The translations under genes were made by a program, and so were the position numbers. From contig JAFYCE010000054.1 of the NCBI GenBank assembly GCA_017539865.1, positions 1 through 48,096 on the forward strand: a DNA stretch of 48,096 nt. The letters run 5' to 3'. Each line of letters begins with the position of its first letter. The stretch's first letter is position 1. The DNA is from Alphaproteobacteria bacterium. GTDB lineage: Bacteria > Pseudomonadota > Alphaproteobacteria > CAAGCB01 > CAG-977. This document shows, one piece after another, positions 20,797 to 29,114 of the stretch. Below the pieces are notes generated by a model. That model was not told the DNA's origin. It saw nothing but the letters and a program-made list of their open reading frames with translations, and ran no database searches.

Positions 20797-21630
20797 GTGT
20801 CAAAACATTTGAATTTTTCTATAAAAACATTGACTTTAGCTGCTGCAGTACTGTTGTTCGGCGCATGCGACATGGGATTGCCCGATCCTTTTGCAAAACG
20901 GACGATCGTAACGCCTAAAGCCGCATCGTCCGTCATCATCTGCCGGTCGCAGCAGTGCGCTCCGGCTCGCACGAACATGACGCGCGAGTTTTTATATAAC
21001 AGTTTGCTGAACCTGTTTGACAACAATCTGGATTCAACCGTTTTAATCTGCGATGCGGATCCGGCGTCCAGAATGTGTTTTGAAAACTATATCCAGTTCA
21101 ACATCAAAGCCGGCGTCACTCCGGCGACCGTCGTCATCGATTCGGCGAAATTGCTGAGCGTCAAACTGAGAAAAGAAGAACAAATCATTGATATCGTTCT
21201 TGACTACAACATGCATTACAATGCCATCCGTCCGGCTTGCCTGACATCGAAAAGCGGACTGTTTGTCAAATCGCCCGATTATGTGCTGATGGAAGATACC
21301 GGCTATGCCTGTAAATTCACGACAACGGCGGATTCCCTGATTTCGACCGTATTCGCCATCGACTATGTCGATTTGGATTACGGCGTCATCGGAATGAACT
21401 ATTCCTTCGGTGTGGCCGGTCCGGCTTACGGCGGCGGCACGGGATACATGCTGATGAGATTCCAGAAGAACGCTTTTCCGTCCGACCCGAAAAAATTCGT
21501 TTTACCAAAGCAGCCCGAAGTCGCAACCATGCCGACGGCTGTTTCCGGCCAGCAAAAAGCCGGCGTAAAAACGGATGCGGCAAAGCTGGCTCCGGGACAA
21601 TACAAAGTCACCCCCCTTCCCTTGAAATAG
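20797..21630 (+). CDS. Putative lipoprotein of unknown function
   Basis: The start is GTG 20797 with AGAGG 6 bases upstream. The product has a lipoprotein signal with lipobox FGAC (about residue 24). I do not recognise the family. The mature part has several cysteines (CRSQQC, CDADPASRMC, ACLTS, ACKF), suggesting disulfides in the periplasm, a Gly/Tyr-rich segment (GVAGPAYGGGTGYMLMRF) and a Pro/Lys tail. It ends 9 bases before anmK and may be translated with it. Confidence 0.7.
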   Translation: MSKHLNFSIKTLTLAAAVLLFGACDMGLPDPFAKRTIVTPKAASSVIICRSQQCAPARTNMTREFLYNSLLNLFDNNLDSTVLICDADPASRMCFENYIQFNIKAGVTPATVVIDSAKLLSVKLRKEEQIIDIVLDYNMHYNAIRPACLTSKSGLFVKSPDYVLMEDTGYACKFTTTADSLISTVFAIDYVDLDYGVIGMNYSFGVAGPAYGGGTGYMLMRFQKNAFPSDPKKFVLPKQPEVATMPTAVSGQQKAGVKTDAAKLAPGQYKVTPLPLK

Positions 21631-21639
21631 GAAACGGTT

Positions 21640-23016
21640 TTGTCTGTTAAAACAATCGGTGTTATGACCGGCAATTCTCTGGATGCCGCGGATGCCGTTC
21701 TGACAGAGTTCGATAACGGGAAAATAACGGATTTAGCGGCGCACACTCTTAAATATCCGTCGAAAATAACGCAAAGCATCATCTGTCTGCGTTCGGAATT
21801 GAAAGCCTGTCATGGAGAAATCAAGCGCTTGGAAAACAACGCCTTTTTCAATCAAACGGTTGACGCCTACACACGGTTGGTCGCCGAAACGGTAAACGCG
21901 TTATGCTCCAAATCCGGAACAAACAAAGAGGATATTGCCGCCATCGGTTTGCACGGTCAGACTTGCGACCACTTTCCGCCCTCCATTGCCGGAAAAGAAG
22001 CTCCTTATACCCTGCAAATCGCCGATGCCGCTTTGTTGGCCGATGAAACGGACATTCCCGTCATTTACGATTTCCGTTCCGATGACATAATGAACGGCGG
22101 GGAAGGCGCCCCTTTAGCTCCCGTTCACAATCGTCATCTGTGTACAAGTTTGAAACAAAAAGGCGTTTTTCCCGTCGCTTTCTGTAATGCGGGAAATACG
22201 GGCAACATCACTGTCGTAACACAAACCGATACCGGCACGGAAAGCGTTACCGGCTGGGATGTCGGACCCTTCAACCATTTTGCCGATATGTTGACCCGTT
22301 TAAAAGCGGGAACGCCCTGCGATACGGACGGTCGATATGGTAAAGAAGGAAAAATAAATCCCGATTTGTTGTCCGAACTGTTCGACACGGTCGCCCTGAC
22401 TTACGAAAACGATAACTTTTACCTGAAAAAGCCCCCTAAATCTTCCGACCCGAGCTGGTATAAGCTGGACATCGAAAAAGTTTGTTCCGGTTACGGGTTT
22501 GAAACGGCTTTAAGAACGGTCGAATACCTTGCCGCTTACGCATTCATGCTGACATTGGACTTCATACCGGAAAGCGATCAAATGCCAAAAGCTTTCCTGC
22601 TGTTCGGCGGCGGATGGAAAAATCCCTTGGTACGACAAGACTTTCAGAATCTGTTAAACGGCAAAGGCTTTATCCTGAAACGCCATTCGGCCATATTCGA
22701 GCGCATCCGTTCCCGTTTTTCCGTTGCGCCCGCAGTCGATTTTTCCGACAGGTTCGGATACAGCGGCGAATACATGGAAGCCAGAATATTCGCCGATATG
22801 GCTTATTGCCGCATCATCGGCGAACCGTTCAGTTTTCCGGAAACGACCGGCTGCAAATCGCCGACGGTCGCCGGCATTTACGTTTTGCCGGAAACCGGAA
22901 AAAAATACCGGCTGACAGAATTGCTCGACCGGTACAAAACGGCGGACTTAATTCCAAACTACTGGCAAAAAAAGTATAATCGCGCAGCCAAAGGCTGGCA
23001 AAACGGAAACCGTTAA
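21640..23016 (+). CDS. anmK: Anhydro-N-acetylmuramic acid kinase AnmK (divergent, long form)
   Basis: AnmK phosphorylates and opens 1,6-anhydro-MurNAc in cell-wall recycling. The conserved blocks are present in order: a modified N-terminal GVMTGNSLDAAD (usually GxMSGTSLDG), GLHGQTCDHFPP, LQIADAALLADETDIPVIYDFRSDDI, GGEGAPLAP, and GWDVGPFNHFADML carrying the expected catalytic aspartate. At 458 residues it is longer than the usual 360-390, with the excess mostly in the C-terminal half. The start is TTG 21640 with AGGAAA upstream. It overlaps the next, convergent gene by 4 bases. Confidence 0.85.
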   Translation: MSVKTIGVMTGNSLDAADAVLTEFDNGKITDLAAHTLKYPSKITQSIICLRSELKACHGEIKRLENNAFFNQTVDAYTRLVAETVNALCSKSGTNKEDIAAIGLHGQTCDHFPPSIAGKEAPYTLQIADAALLADETDIPVIYDFRSDDIMNGGEGAPLAPVHNRHLCTSLKQKGVFPVAFCNAGNTGNITVVTQTDTGTESVTGWDVGPFNHFADMLTRLKAGTPCDTDGRYGKEGKINPDLLSELFDTVALTYENDNFYLKKPPKSSDPSWYKLDIEKVCSGYGFETALRTVEYLAAYAFMLTLDFIPESDQMPKAFLLFGGGWKNPLVRQDFQNLLNGKGFILKRHSAIFERIRSRFSVAPAVDFSDRFGYSGEYMEARIFADMAYCRIIGEPFSFPETTGCKSPTVAGIYVLPETGKKYRLTELLDRYKTADLIPNYWQKKYNRAAKGWQNGNR

Positions 23017-23738
23017 ACCGTATCGCCGTCCGTTGAAAAGCTGTAAAGATAAGCCGCGTTTTTTTTCAGCCACCGTTCCGCTTGTTTATAATCCGGAACC
23101 AAATCAGCCACCACCCGCCAGAAAGCCGGCGAATGATTCATCTGACTTAAATGAGCGACTTCATGCGCAATAACATAATCGGCAACGAACACCGGCGCCA
23201 ACGCCAACCGCCATGACAAGGAAATATGTCCCGTCCGGCTGCAACTGCCCCATCTGGACGTTGTATCCCGTACCGTCACCCTTTGCACGCAGGCGTTTAT
23301 TTTTTCAGCCGTTTCCCGTGATTTACGCAAAGCGTAAACGGCGAATTCCTTTTTTATAAAATCTCTGACGCGACGCGCCAAATGCTCTTGTTGTCCCGAC
23401 ACCCAAATAACATTCTGATCAAACCAAACCCCTCTTTTCGCCGTCGGAGAATGATGAATGACGCTTTCATGCCCCAAGAAAGAAAGGCTCATACCGTCTT
23501 GAAAAACACGTTTTTCCGGCAATACGGAAAGTTGTTCAACAATCCATCCGGCTTTGCTTTGAGCAAACTGCAATCCCCTTTTCAACGAAACGGAACGCGG
23601 CAAAACCAAAACGGCCTGCCGTAAGGATCGCCCGACTTTCAACCGCACACGGCGAGCGCGCGGATTTTGTTCAACGAGTACGACGATTTCCCGTCCTTCA
23701 TAATAAACCGTTGCCGTCCGGTGTTTCATTTCCGTCAT
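23013..23738 (-). CDS. YgjP-like zinc metallopeptidase domain protein (DUF45/WLM)
   Basis: The 241-residue protein carries a gluzincin-type zinc motif HEVAHLSQMNHSPAFW (HExxH plus a later His) and the preceding RVTVRDTTSRWGSCS signature of the YgjP/DUF45 family. The start at ATG 23738 overlaps the stop of the upstream YcgN-like gene as ATGA, indicating coupling. Family members are predicted metal-dependent hydrolases; their substrates are mostly unknown. Confidence 0.9.
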   Translation of the reverse strand: MTEMKHRTATVYYEGREIVVLVEQNPRARRVRLKVGRSLRQAVLVLPRSVSLKRGLQFAQSKAGWIVEQLSVLPEKRVFQDGMSLSFLGHESVIHHSPTAKRGVWFDQNVIWVSGQQEHLARRVRDFIKKEFAVYALRKSRETAEKINACVQRVTVRDTTSRWGSCSRTGHISLSWRLALAPVFVADYVIAHEVAHLSQMNHSPAFWRVVADLVPDYKQAERWLKKNAAYLYSFSTDGDTV

Positions 23739-24178
23739 AAGTCGTCCCATTCCACGATGTATTTCTGAAAATCCGTTTCCGGTTGAGGCGGCACGCATCG
23801 TCCTGCCGCCGACATTCCCGCCGCATGGACGCTGGCAGGTGTTCCGCTGATCAGCGGATGCCATTCGGGCAGCGACTTTCCTTCATTAAGCAAACGATAA
23901 GCACACGTTTTCGGCAACCAGTAATATTCTTTAAATTTATCGAAACGGAGCGGCGAACATTCGGGAACATACCGGTGACGGTCTTTATAATGCCGGCAAC
24001 GGCAACTTTTTCGATCCAGCAAACGGCAAGCGATACAAGTAAAAACCAATGTATTGCCTTTTTCGAAGACATACTTTTCCAAACAGCATTTGCCGCATCC
24101 GTCGCACAAAGCTTCCCATTCTTCGTCAGTCATTTCGGAAAGATTTTTTGTTTCCCAAAAATTTTGACCGTTTTTCAA
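23735..24178 (-). CDS. YcgN-like cysteine-cluster protein (UPF0260/YkgJ type)
   Basis: A 147-residue protein with the metal-binding cysteine pattern LCDGCGKCCLEK, then FTCIACRLLD and CRCRHYKDR, and PECSPL; these are the cysteine clusters typical of UPF0260 (YcgN) proteins, which probably bind zinc or an Fe-S cluster. The biochemical role is unknown. It is coupled to the downstream YgjP-like gene. A terminator at 24194-24224 separates it from mucR, so it has its own promoter or relies on read-through. Confidence 0.9.
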   Translation of the reverse strand: MKNGQNFWETKNLSEMTDEEWEALCDGCGKCCLEKYVFEKGNTLVFTCIACRLLDRKSCRCRHYKDRHRYVPECSPLRFDKFKEYYWLPKTCAYRLLNEGKSLPEWHPLISGTPASVHAAGMSAAGRCVPPQPETDFQKYIVEWDDL

Positions 24179-24193
24179 ACTTCCCCTCCTGTT

Positions 24194-24224
24194 AAAAAAG
24201 GCATTACCATGTAATGCCTTTTTT
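24194..24224 (-). terminator. Bidirectional-looking terminator after mucR
   Basis: A perfect 13-bp stem (24194-24206 against 24212-24224) with loop CCATG and A/T-run flanks. It lies 26 bases beyond the mucR stop on the minus strand. Confidence 0.85.
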
Positions 24225-24249
24225 ACTTTGATTTATTTAAAAACCCTTT

Positions 24250-24654
24250 TTATTTCTTGGAACGCACGCCCAAACCGATTTTTTTAGCCAAACCGGATCT
24301 GCGCTTGGCGTAATTCGGAGCGACCATCGGATAGTCCGCAGGCAAATTCCAACGCGCACGGTATTCACTCAACGTCATGTTGTAAGCGGTTTTTAAGTGC
24401 CGTTTCAGCATTTTCAATTTTTTACCGTCTTCCAAGCAAACGATATAATCGGGAAAAACGGACTTTTTAACGGGAACGGCCGGATGCAAACTTTCCGCTT
24501 CCGCTTCTTCGCAGCCGAGCGAAGCCAAAGCGCGATAAACATCTTGAATCAATTTCGGTAAAGCCGCCGCCGCCGTTTCATTTCTGGAAACATGAGAAGA
24601 TACTATTTCCGTTGTATAGGCTAAAAGATCTTCATTCGTAAAAGCTTCAGACAT
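24250..24654 (-). CDS. mucR: MucR/Ros-family zinc-finger transcriptional regulator
   Basis: The 134-residue product has the MucR DNA-binding core: PDYIVCLEDGKKLKMLKRHL, then YNMTLSEYRARWNLPADYPM, VAPNYAKRRSGLAKKIGLG. MucR proteins are alphaproteobacterial global regulators that bind AT-rich DNA, acting like H-NS, and repress many surface and virulence genes including their own. The start is ATG 24654 with GGGAG 10 bases upstream; a start at 24675 has no good site. The second zinc cysteine of Ros is D here, as in some MucR proteins. It is transcribed alone from the promoter at 24688-24716. Confidence 0.95.
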   Translation of the reverse strand: MSEAFTNEDLLAYTTEIVSSHVSRNETAAAALPKLIQDVYRALASLGCEEAEAESLHPAVPVKKSVFPDYIVCLEDGKKLKMLKRHLKTAYNMTLSEYRARWNLPADYPMVAPNYAKRRSGLAKKIGLGVRSKK

Positions 24655-24687
24655 TATAATAATCTCCCAATCCAATGTTACGGGTTT

Positions 24688-24716
24688 TATATAAAATCAT
24701 TTCTAAAAGATATCAA
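24688..24716 (-). promoter_or_regulatory. mucR promoter
   Basis: On the minus strand TTGATA (24716-24711) and TATATA (24693-24688) are spaced by 17 bases, 34 bases before the mucR ATG. The AT-rich flank is the kind of DNA that MucR proteins bind, so autoregulation is plausible. Confidence 0.6.
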
Positions 24717-24721
24717 GTTTT

Positions 24722-25792
24722 TTATTTGCTTTTATTTCTCTTTTCTAAAAAACAGGCATCTCCGTAAGAAAAGAACATATATTCTTTTTCTATTGCATGC
24801 CGGTAAGCGGCTTTCATACAATCCGTACCGGAAAAAGCGCAAACCAGCATAAACAAAGTGGAACACGGCAAATGAAAATTCGTGAACAAAGCGTCGACCG
24901 CTTTGAATTCATACCCCGGCGTAATAAAAATGGATGTTTCTTGGTTAAACGGATGTATTTCCCCGTTTTCACCGGCCGCACTTTCCAACAGACGCAAAGC
25001 CGTCGTACCGATTGAAACGATTCGACGCCCCGCCTTTTTCGCCGCCGTTAAAACACGGGCGTTTTCCGCCGAAATATGACCGAATTCGGCGTGCATGACG
25101 TGGTCTTTCGTATCTTCCACTTTGACCGGCAGAAACGTTCCGCCGCCGACATGCAACGTTATTTTAACGTTTTCGATACCGAGCGCATCGATTTTCGCCA
25201 GCAATTCCTTTGTAAAATGCAGCCCCGCCGTCGGAGCCGCCACCGCGCCGTCATGTTTGGCATAAACCGTCTGATAATTTCTTTTATCATCCTCATAGCC
25301 CGATTTTTCACGATGAATATAGGGAGGCAAAGGCATAACGCCGTAACGTTCCAAAACAGCGAACAACGATGACGGATCGATCAAAAACTCCAAAACGACC
25401 GTTTTGCCATCCTCTCCGCGTCCCAGCACTTTTGCTTCCAGCGGTTCGACCTGCGATTCCCGCGGCGGATAAAAATGCACGATATCCCCTTCGTGCAACC
25501 GGCGTGCGTTTTTAATCAAAGCCTCCCATTGATTTAAACCGACGGATTTAAACAATGTGGCTTCCACTGCCGCTTCGCCGCGAAATCCGAACAACCGCGC
25601 CGGAATAACGCGCGTATCGTTGAACACCAACAGATCATCCGGACGCAATAAAGACGGAAAATCGGAAATATGCAAATCCGTCAGGGAATCCGGCGGACAA
25701 ACATACAACAATCCGGCAGATTCACGAGGTTCTGCCGGACGTGAAGCAATCCTTTCCTTCGGAAGGATGAAATCAAAATCCGAAACTAACAC
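24722..25792 (-). CDS. queA: S-adenosylmethionine:tRNA ribosyltransferase-isomerase QueA
   Basis: QueA moves the ribosyl group of SAM to 7-aminomethyl-7-deazaguanine in tRNA, making epoxyqueuosine. Family blocks seen: SDFDFILPKERIASRPAEPRES near the start, LLVFNDTRVIPARLFG, YQTVYAKHDGAVAAPTAGLHFT, LHVGGGTFLPVKVED, MHAEFGHIS and TNFHLPCSTLFMLV. It is 356 residues long, which is usual. The start is GTG 25792 with no strong ribosome binding site, so it probably depends on coupling to the upstream SUKH gene, whose stop is 6 bases away. Confidence 0.97.
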   Translation of the reverse strand: MLVSDFDFILPKERIASRPAEPRESAGLLYVCPPDSLTDLHISDFPSLLRPDDLLVFNDTRVIPARLFGFRGEAAVEATLFKSVGLNQWEALIKNARRLHEGDIVHFYPPRESQVEPLEAKVLGRGEDGKTVVLEFLIDPSSLFAVLERYGVMPLPPYIHREKSGYEDDKRNYQTVYAKHDGAVAAPTAGLHFTKELLAKIDALGIENVKITLHVGGGTFLPVKVEDTKDHVMHAEFGHISAENARVLTAAKKAGRRIVSIGTTALRLLESAAGENGEIHPFNQETSIFITPGYEFKAVDALFTNFHLPCSTLFMLVCAFSGTDCMKAAYRHAIEKEYMFFSYGDACFLEKRNKSK

Positions 25793-25798
25793 GGCAAG

Positions 25799-26239
25799 TT
25801 ACAGACGCGGAGAAACGACACCTTCAAACATGGCGTCAAAAGCATCGAAATCTTCCATAACGTCATGACCGGTGAAATCCAAAACCTCGTACTTCTGATT
25901 TGCCGTATTGTAAACGTACAAATCGTCGTCGGCGCGTCCCAGCAGTACCATCCCTTCGAAATCGTCGCTGTAATCAGCCAAATCCTCGTTGGCCGAAACA
26001 ATATCGTTCAGCGTATAGTTGCTGTCGGGATCGGTTACCTGATCCGTGCTGTAAAATTCAATACCGTTCCAAGCGAATCCATTGACTTCCCTTAAAAAAT
26101 CAATATATCCCTGAGGAACGGGCGGCAGACCGATTTCCGCCATATCTTTCTGACACTGTGCCAAATCCTTGCTGGAAGCGGGACGAACAATCATGGCGCC
26201 TTCATCATCGGCCAGTTTTTTAAGAATGTCTTCGATCAT
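25799..26239 (-). CDS. SMI1/KNR4 (SUKH) family protein, YrhA-like
   Basis: The 146-residue protein has the SUKH fold pattern: an N-terminal helix, LPPVPQGYIDFLREVNGFAWNGIEFYS, acidic loops, and GMVLLGRADDDLYVYNTANQKYEVLDF. SUKH proteins are often immunity proteins against contact-dependent or polymorphic toxins, but many are solo. No toxin gene is adjacent, and here it precedes queA on the same strand, so a housekeeping role is equally possible. Confidence 0.8.
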   Translation of the reverse strand: MIEDILKKLADDEGAMIVRPASSKDLAQCQKDMAEIGLPPVPQGYIDFLREVNGFAWNGIEFYSTDQVTDPDSNYTLNDIVSANEDLADYSDDFEGMVLLGRADDDLYVYNTANQKYEVLDFTGHDVMEDFDAFDAMFEGVVSPRL

Positions 26240-26331
26240 TGTGTTTTCCTAAGACCAGTTACAAAACAAGTAAATGCATTTTAAAGAAAAAAAACTTTTT
26301 CTTCAATGATTTTAAAAACATTCCCGTTTTA

Positions 26332-26577
26332 TCAGATCATCAGATGTTTCGCCTGAACGTTGTTCAATCCGGTCAGCTTTGTATGCAATTCTTCGATTTT
26401 TTCCGCCGGCGCTTCCATCACGATCGAAATCAGACTCAACTGTTTTTGACGATGGGGGACGCCCATGCGGGCAATAATGTAATCGCCGTATTGCGTCAAC
26501 AAATCGTTGACGGAGCCGGCCGATTTTTCACGATGGGAAACAACGATGGCGAATTCCGCCAATTTCAATTCAGACAT
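26332..26577 (-). CDS. Iron-only hydrogenase system regulator, TM1266 family (copy 2)
   Basis: An 81-residue protein with the same pattern as the copy beside hydG: LAEFAIVVSHREKS, then DYIIARMGVPHRQKQLSLISIVMEAP, and a C-terminal strand LNNVQAKHLMI. It diverges enough to suggest a distinct partner or signal. No hydrogenase or maturase gene is next to it; the neighbours are a SUKH gene and tapT. GGAG lies 7 bases before its ATG. Confidence 0.85.
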   Translation of the reverse strand: MSELKLAEFAIVVSHREKSAGSVNDLLTQYGDYIIARMGVPHRQKQLSLISIVMEAPAEKIEELHTKLTGLNNVQAKHLMI

Positions 26578-26661
26578 CAGAACACTCCTGTAAATATTGT
26601 TTTCTTCAGCTTATGCAATTTTATTTCAAAAATCAAATCCGACTTTAGAAGGGGCTTCGCT

Positions 26662-27291
26662 TTAACGGGAAGCTTTGTATTTTTCCAGCATCAGAGAAAA
26701 CGCCTTCAACAATCCTTCGGCAATTCGGGAATCTTCGCCGAGATAATTCAAGCACTGGGCGCACGCCTCCAATGTGGAAACGCTTTCCCGACGGGGTTCT
26801 TTGCGTAGTTTTCCATACAAAGACCGTTTTTCCGGAACCAACAGCAGCCGTCTGGTTTTCAGCAGCCACGGATTGCGCCACCATAGCGCCTTTGCCTGAC
26901 TCCAAGAACCGTCCAGTAAAATGATTCCTTCCAAATCTTTGAGAATCTGATTTCCGTCCGCCGCCAGCTCCCCTTTTTTATTCATAACGTAAAGTCCGGA
27001 AGCAACCGGCGTTTCCTTTTGCGCCCCCAAATATAAAACGCCCCATTTTTTCGGATCGGCCGTTTTTTTCAAAACCGCCGCCAGACTGGGACGGGACAAG
27101 GCGATTTCCAAACGGGAATTTTTCAGCATGGATTTCAAAATTCCCGCCGTTCCCAGCTCTTTATCCTGTTCCTGCGGGTGTTGCATGATTAACACAAAAT
27201 GGCGATTGTCAAACGGCTCTGCATTTGTACAAACGCAGAGCCTTTTTGCTTTTCCGCACCGTTCACAAATCGTATCTATTTCATCAATCAA
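26662..27291 (-). CDS. tapT: DTW-domain protein, tRNA-uridine aminocarboxypropyltransferase (TapT-like)
   Basis: TapT adds the acp group from SAM to uridine 47 of tRNA. The 209-residue protein has the N-terminal zinc-binding CERCGKAKRLCVC, the DTW-domain core LLDGSWSQAKALWWRNPWL (DGSW in place of DGTW), and LRKEPRRESVSTLEA. The start ATG overlaps the stop of the DUF1150 gene as ATGA. It thus sits in the hsp20-DUF1150-tapT operon. Confidence 0.88.
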   Translation of the reverse strand: MIDEIDTICERCGKAKRLCVCTNAEPFDNRHFVLIMQHPQEQDKELGTAGILKSMLKNSRLEIALSRPSLAAVLKKTADPKKWGVLYLGAQKETPVASGLYVMNKKGELAADGNQILKDLEGIILLDGSWSQAKALWWRNPWLLKTRRLLLVPEKRSLYGKLRKEPRRESVSTLEACAQCLNYLGEDSRIAEGLLKAFSLMLEKYKASR

Positions 27292-27503
27292 TGGACGCTC
27301 ACCGGTATCAATTCGTTATCTATCGCCAGAGATATGGCCTTATTTTCATCATCCGTATAGGCCAATTCCGTTCCCTCCGCCGCATAGATAAACCACATTT
27401 TGCGCTGATCGACAATCTTCTTTTTGATATACGCGACCGTATTGACGCCCATTTTAGCCAAATCTTCAACCGTTATGTTCTTTTTATCCGCGAAAAACGG
27501 CAT
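27288..27503 (-). CDS. DUF1150 family protein
   Basis: The 71-residue protein starts MPFFADKKNITVEDLAKMGV from ATG 27503, with GGAGGG 6 bases upstream. It matches the short DUF1150 proteins of alphaproteobacteria, which regularly follow hsp20 genes, and has the pattern YIKKKIVDQRKMWFIYAAEG. The biochemical role is unknown; the linkage suggests a part in protein quality control. The frame continuing to 27614 is a Lys/Arg-rich non-homologous extension. Confidence 0.85.
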   Translation of the reverse strand: MPFFADKKNITVEDLAKMGVNTVAYIKKKIVDQRKMWFIYAAEGTELAYTDDENKAISLAIDNELIPVSVH

Positions 27504-27525
27504 GACGACCCTCCTTTTTTTACAG

Positions 27526-27981
27526 TCAGAACTTTTTTTCCACTTTCGGTTTTTCAGATGTTTTTTCGCTTTTTTTAGAAATCTTGATCTGGCGGATTTT
27601 CGTTTCCGGTTCATTTTGTTCCAAATCGATATGCAGCAAACCGTTATCCAAATGCGCGTCGATCACTTCAACGCCATCGGCTAAAATAAACGAGCGCTGG
27701 AACTGACGCGCCGCGATTCCGCGATACAGATATTGATGCTCCGGCGTTTTTTCATCTTCCGCATGCTGACCGCGAACAATCAGCTGTTTGTCTTCAACCT
27801 CTATGGTCAGATCCTCTTCCGCAAAACCGGCGACGGCGATCGTGATCCGTAAATGGGAAGGATCTATCTGTTCAATATTATACGGCGGATAGTTTTCCGA
27901 ATTTTTCGCCGCGCGATCCAGCATACGTTCCAAAGAATCGAAACCGAGCATGAAAGGATTGTTCGATGTTAAAAAGGCCAT
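27526..27981 (-). CDS. ibpA: Small heat-shock protein Hsp20 (IbpA-like)
   Basis: A 151-residue alpha-crystallin domain protein that holds unfolding proteins until Hsp70 or ClpB can act. Seen: YPPYNIEQIDPSHLRITIAVAGF, the core EDLTIEVEDKQLIVRGQH, YLYRGIAARQFQRSF and the GLL motif in LDNGLLHIDLE, followed by a Lys-rich tail. The start at ATG 27981 has GGAGA upstream; the frame continues to 28098 without homology. A heat-shock-type promoter lies at 28071-28099. Confidence 0.95.
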   Translation of the reverse strand: MAFLTSNNPFMLGFDSLERMLDRAAKNSENYPPYNIEQIDPSHLRITIAVAGFAEEDLTIEVEDKQLIVRGQHAEDEKTPEHQYLYRGIAARQFQRSFILADGVEVIDAHLDNGLLHIDLEQNEPETKIRQIKISKKSEKTSEKPKVEKKF

Positions 27982-28070
27982 TGTATTTCTCCAAAAAATG
28001 AGCAAATAATCCGGCAGTTTTTTTTCCTGTCGCCGGAAAACCCGTAAGCGGCATTTTCCTGACCAAAGGG

Positions 28071-28099
28071 ATATAATCACCCGTTTTTTCGATTTCAAG
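28071..28099 (-). promoter_or_regulatory. RpoH (sigma32)-like promoter for hsp20
   Basis: On the minus strand CTTGAAA (28099-28093) is followed, 18 bases after CTTG, by ATTATAT (28077-28071), close to the alphaproteobacterial RpoH pattern CTTG-N17-CYTATNT. The -35 box overlaps the terC stop region. The 90-base leader contains a short hairpin (CCGG outer stem) and could affect heat-dependent translation. Confidence 0.55.
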
Positions 28100-29102
28100 A
28101 GGACAAAGCCGTTTTTTTTGCCTTGCCTTCTTTTTCTTTATCCGCCGTTTCCGCCAAAGACAATAAAACACCCCCGAACAATAGAACAAACGTGATTGCC
28201 AACGAAATACGGTCGTCCACTTTAAAGAAAAATTCGTTAATGAAAACTTTTATTCCAATCGACACCAACAAAATCGCACAAGCCGGCTGCAAATACGAAA
28301 ACCGGTGTATTGCTGCGGACAACAGGAAATAAAGCGCGCGCAAGCCTAAAACGGCAAACATGTCGCTGGTATATATGGCAAAGGTTTCATGCGAAACGGC
28401 AAACATTGCCGGCACGCTGTCTATGGCAAACAAAGCGTCACCGAATTCAATCAGCAACAATGCTAAAAACAACGGTGTCGCATATCTTTTCATTTTTTGA
28501 ACACCGGAAGAATTTTCCGGCAGTTTTACAAAGAAAGCCTCTCCATGCATTTCATTCGTCACGCGCAGATAACGGCGAAAAAAGCGAAGCATCCGGCTGT
28601 CGGACAAATTGATGACGGGATCGTCGGAAAACAGCATTTTTATACCGGAATAAATCAGAAAAACGGCAAAAATCAACAGAACATGGTCGTATTTATCCAA
28701 AATTTCCGCGCCGACGATGAACATGGCTCCCCGCAGGACTGCCGCCCCCAGAATCCCCCAAAATAAAACGCGATGCTGCAAACGGCGCGGTATTGCCAGA
28801 TAGGAAAAAACCAAAGAAATCACAAAAACGTTGTCAACGGACAGCCCCATTTCCACAACATATCCCATGAAAAAATCGGAAGCCATCGACGCGCCGAAGA
28901 GCCAATAAATCCAGAAACCGAACAAACAGGAGATTCCGGCATACACCGAAAACAGGATAACGCTGTTTTTTGCGTTGATTTCCGTATTCTTCTTTTCCAA
29001 AATTCCCAAGTCTAAAAATAAAACCGCGCAAAATATACCGGCAAACACCAGCCACATCCATAACGGCTGATGCAAAAAAGGAAAAGACAACAAATCACGC
29101 AT
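28095..29102 (-). CDS. TerC/Alx family integral membrane protein
   Basis: The 335-residue protein has about nine hydrophobic helices and the TerC signature MGLSVDNVFVISLVF plus LIEFGDALFAIDSVPAMFAVS, in which acidic residues inside the membrane are thought to bind metal. TerC/Alx proteins take part in manganese export or in metalation of secreted proteins. The C-terminus is short and Lys-rich. It lies 12 bases after the small outer-membrane protein gene on the same strand. No yybP-ykoY riboswitch can fit in the gap. Confidence 0.93.
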   Translation of the reverse strand: MRDLLSFPFLHQPLWMWLVFAGIFCAVLFLDLGILEKKNTEINAKNSVILFSVYAGISCLFGFWIYWLFGASMASDFFMGYVVEMGLSVDNVFVISLVFSYLAIPRRLQHRVLFWGILGAAVLRGAMFIVGAEILDKYDHVLLIFAVFLIYSGIKMLFSDDPVINLSDSRMLRFFRRYLRVTNEMHGEAFFVKLPENSSGVQKMKRYATPLFLALLLIEFGDALFAIDSVPAMFAVSHETFAIYTSDMFAVLGLRALYFLLSAAIHRFSYLQPACAILLVSIGIKVFINEFFFKVDDRISLAITFVLLFGGVLLSLAETADKEKEGKAKKTALSS

Positions 29103-29114
29103 TATAAAAAATCC

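Noticed and set aside
26280..26330. A/T-rich inverted repeat as terminator after the second TM1266 gene
   Set aside because: The possible stem contains only A-T and few G-C pairs, so it would not be stable enough to call.
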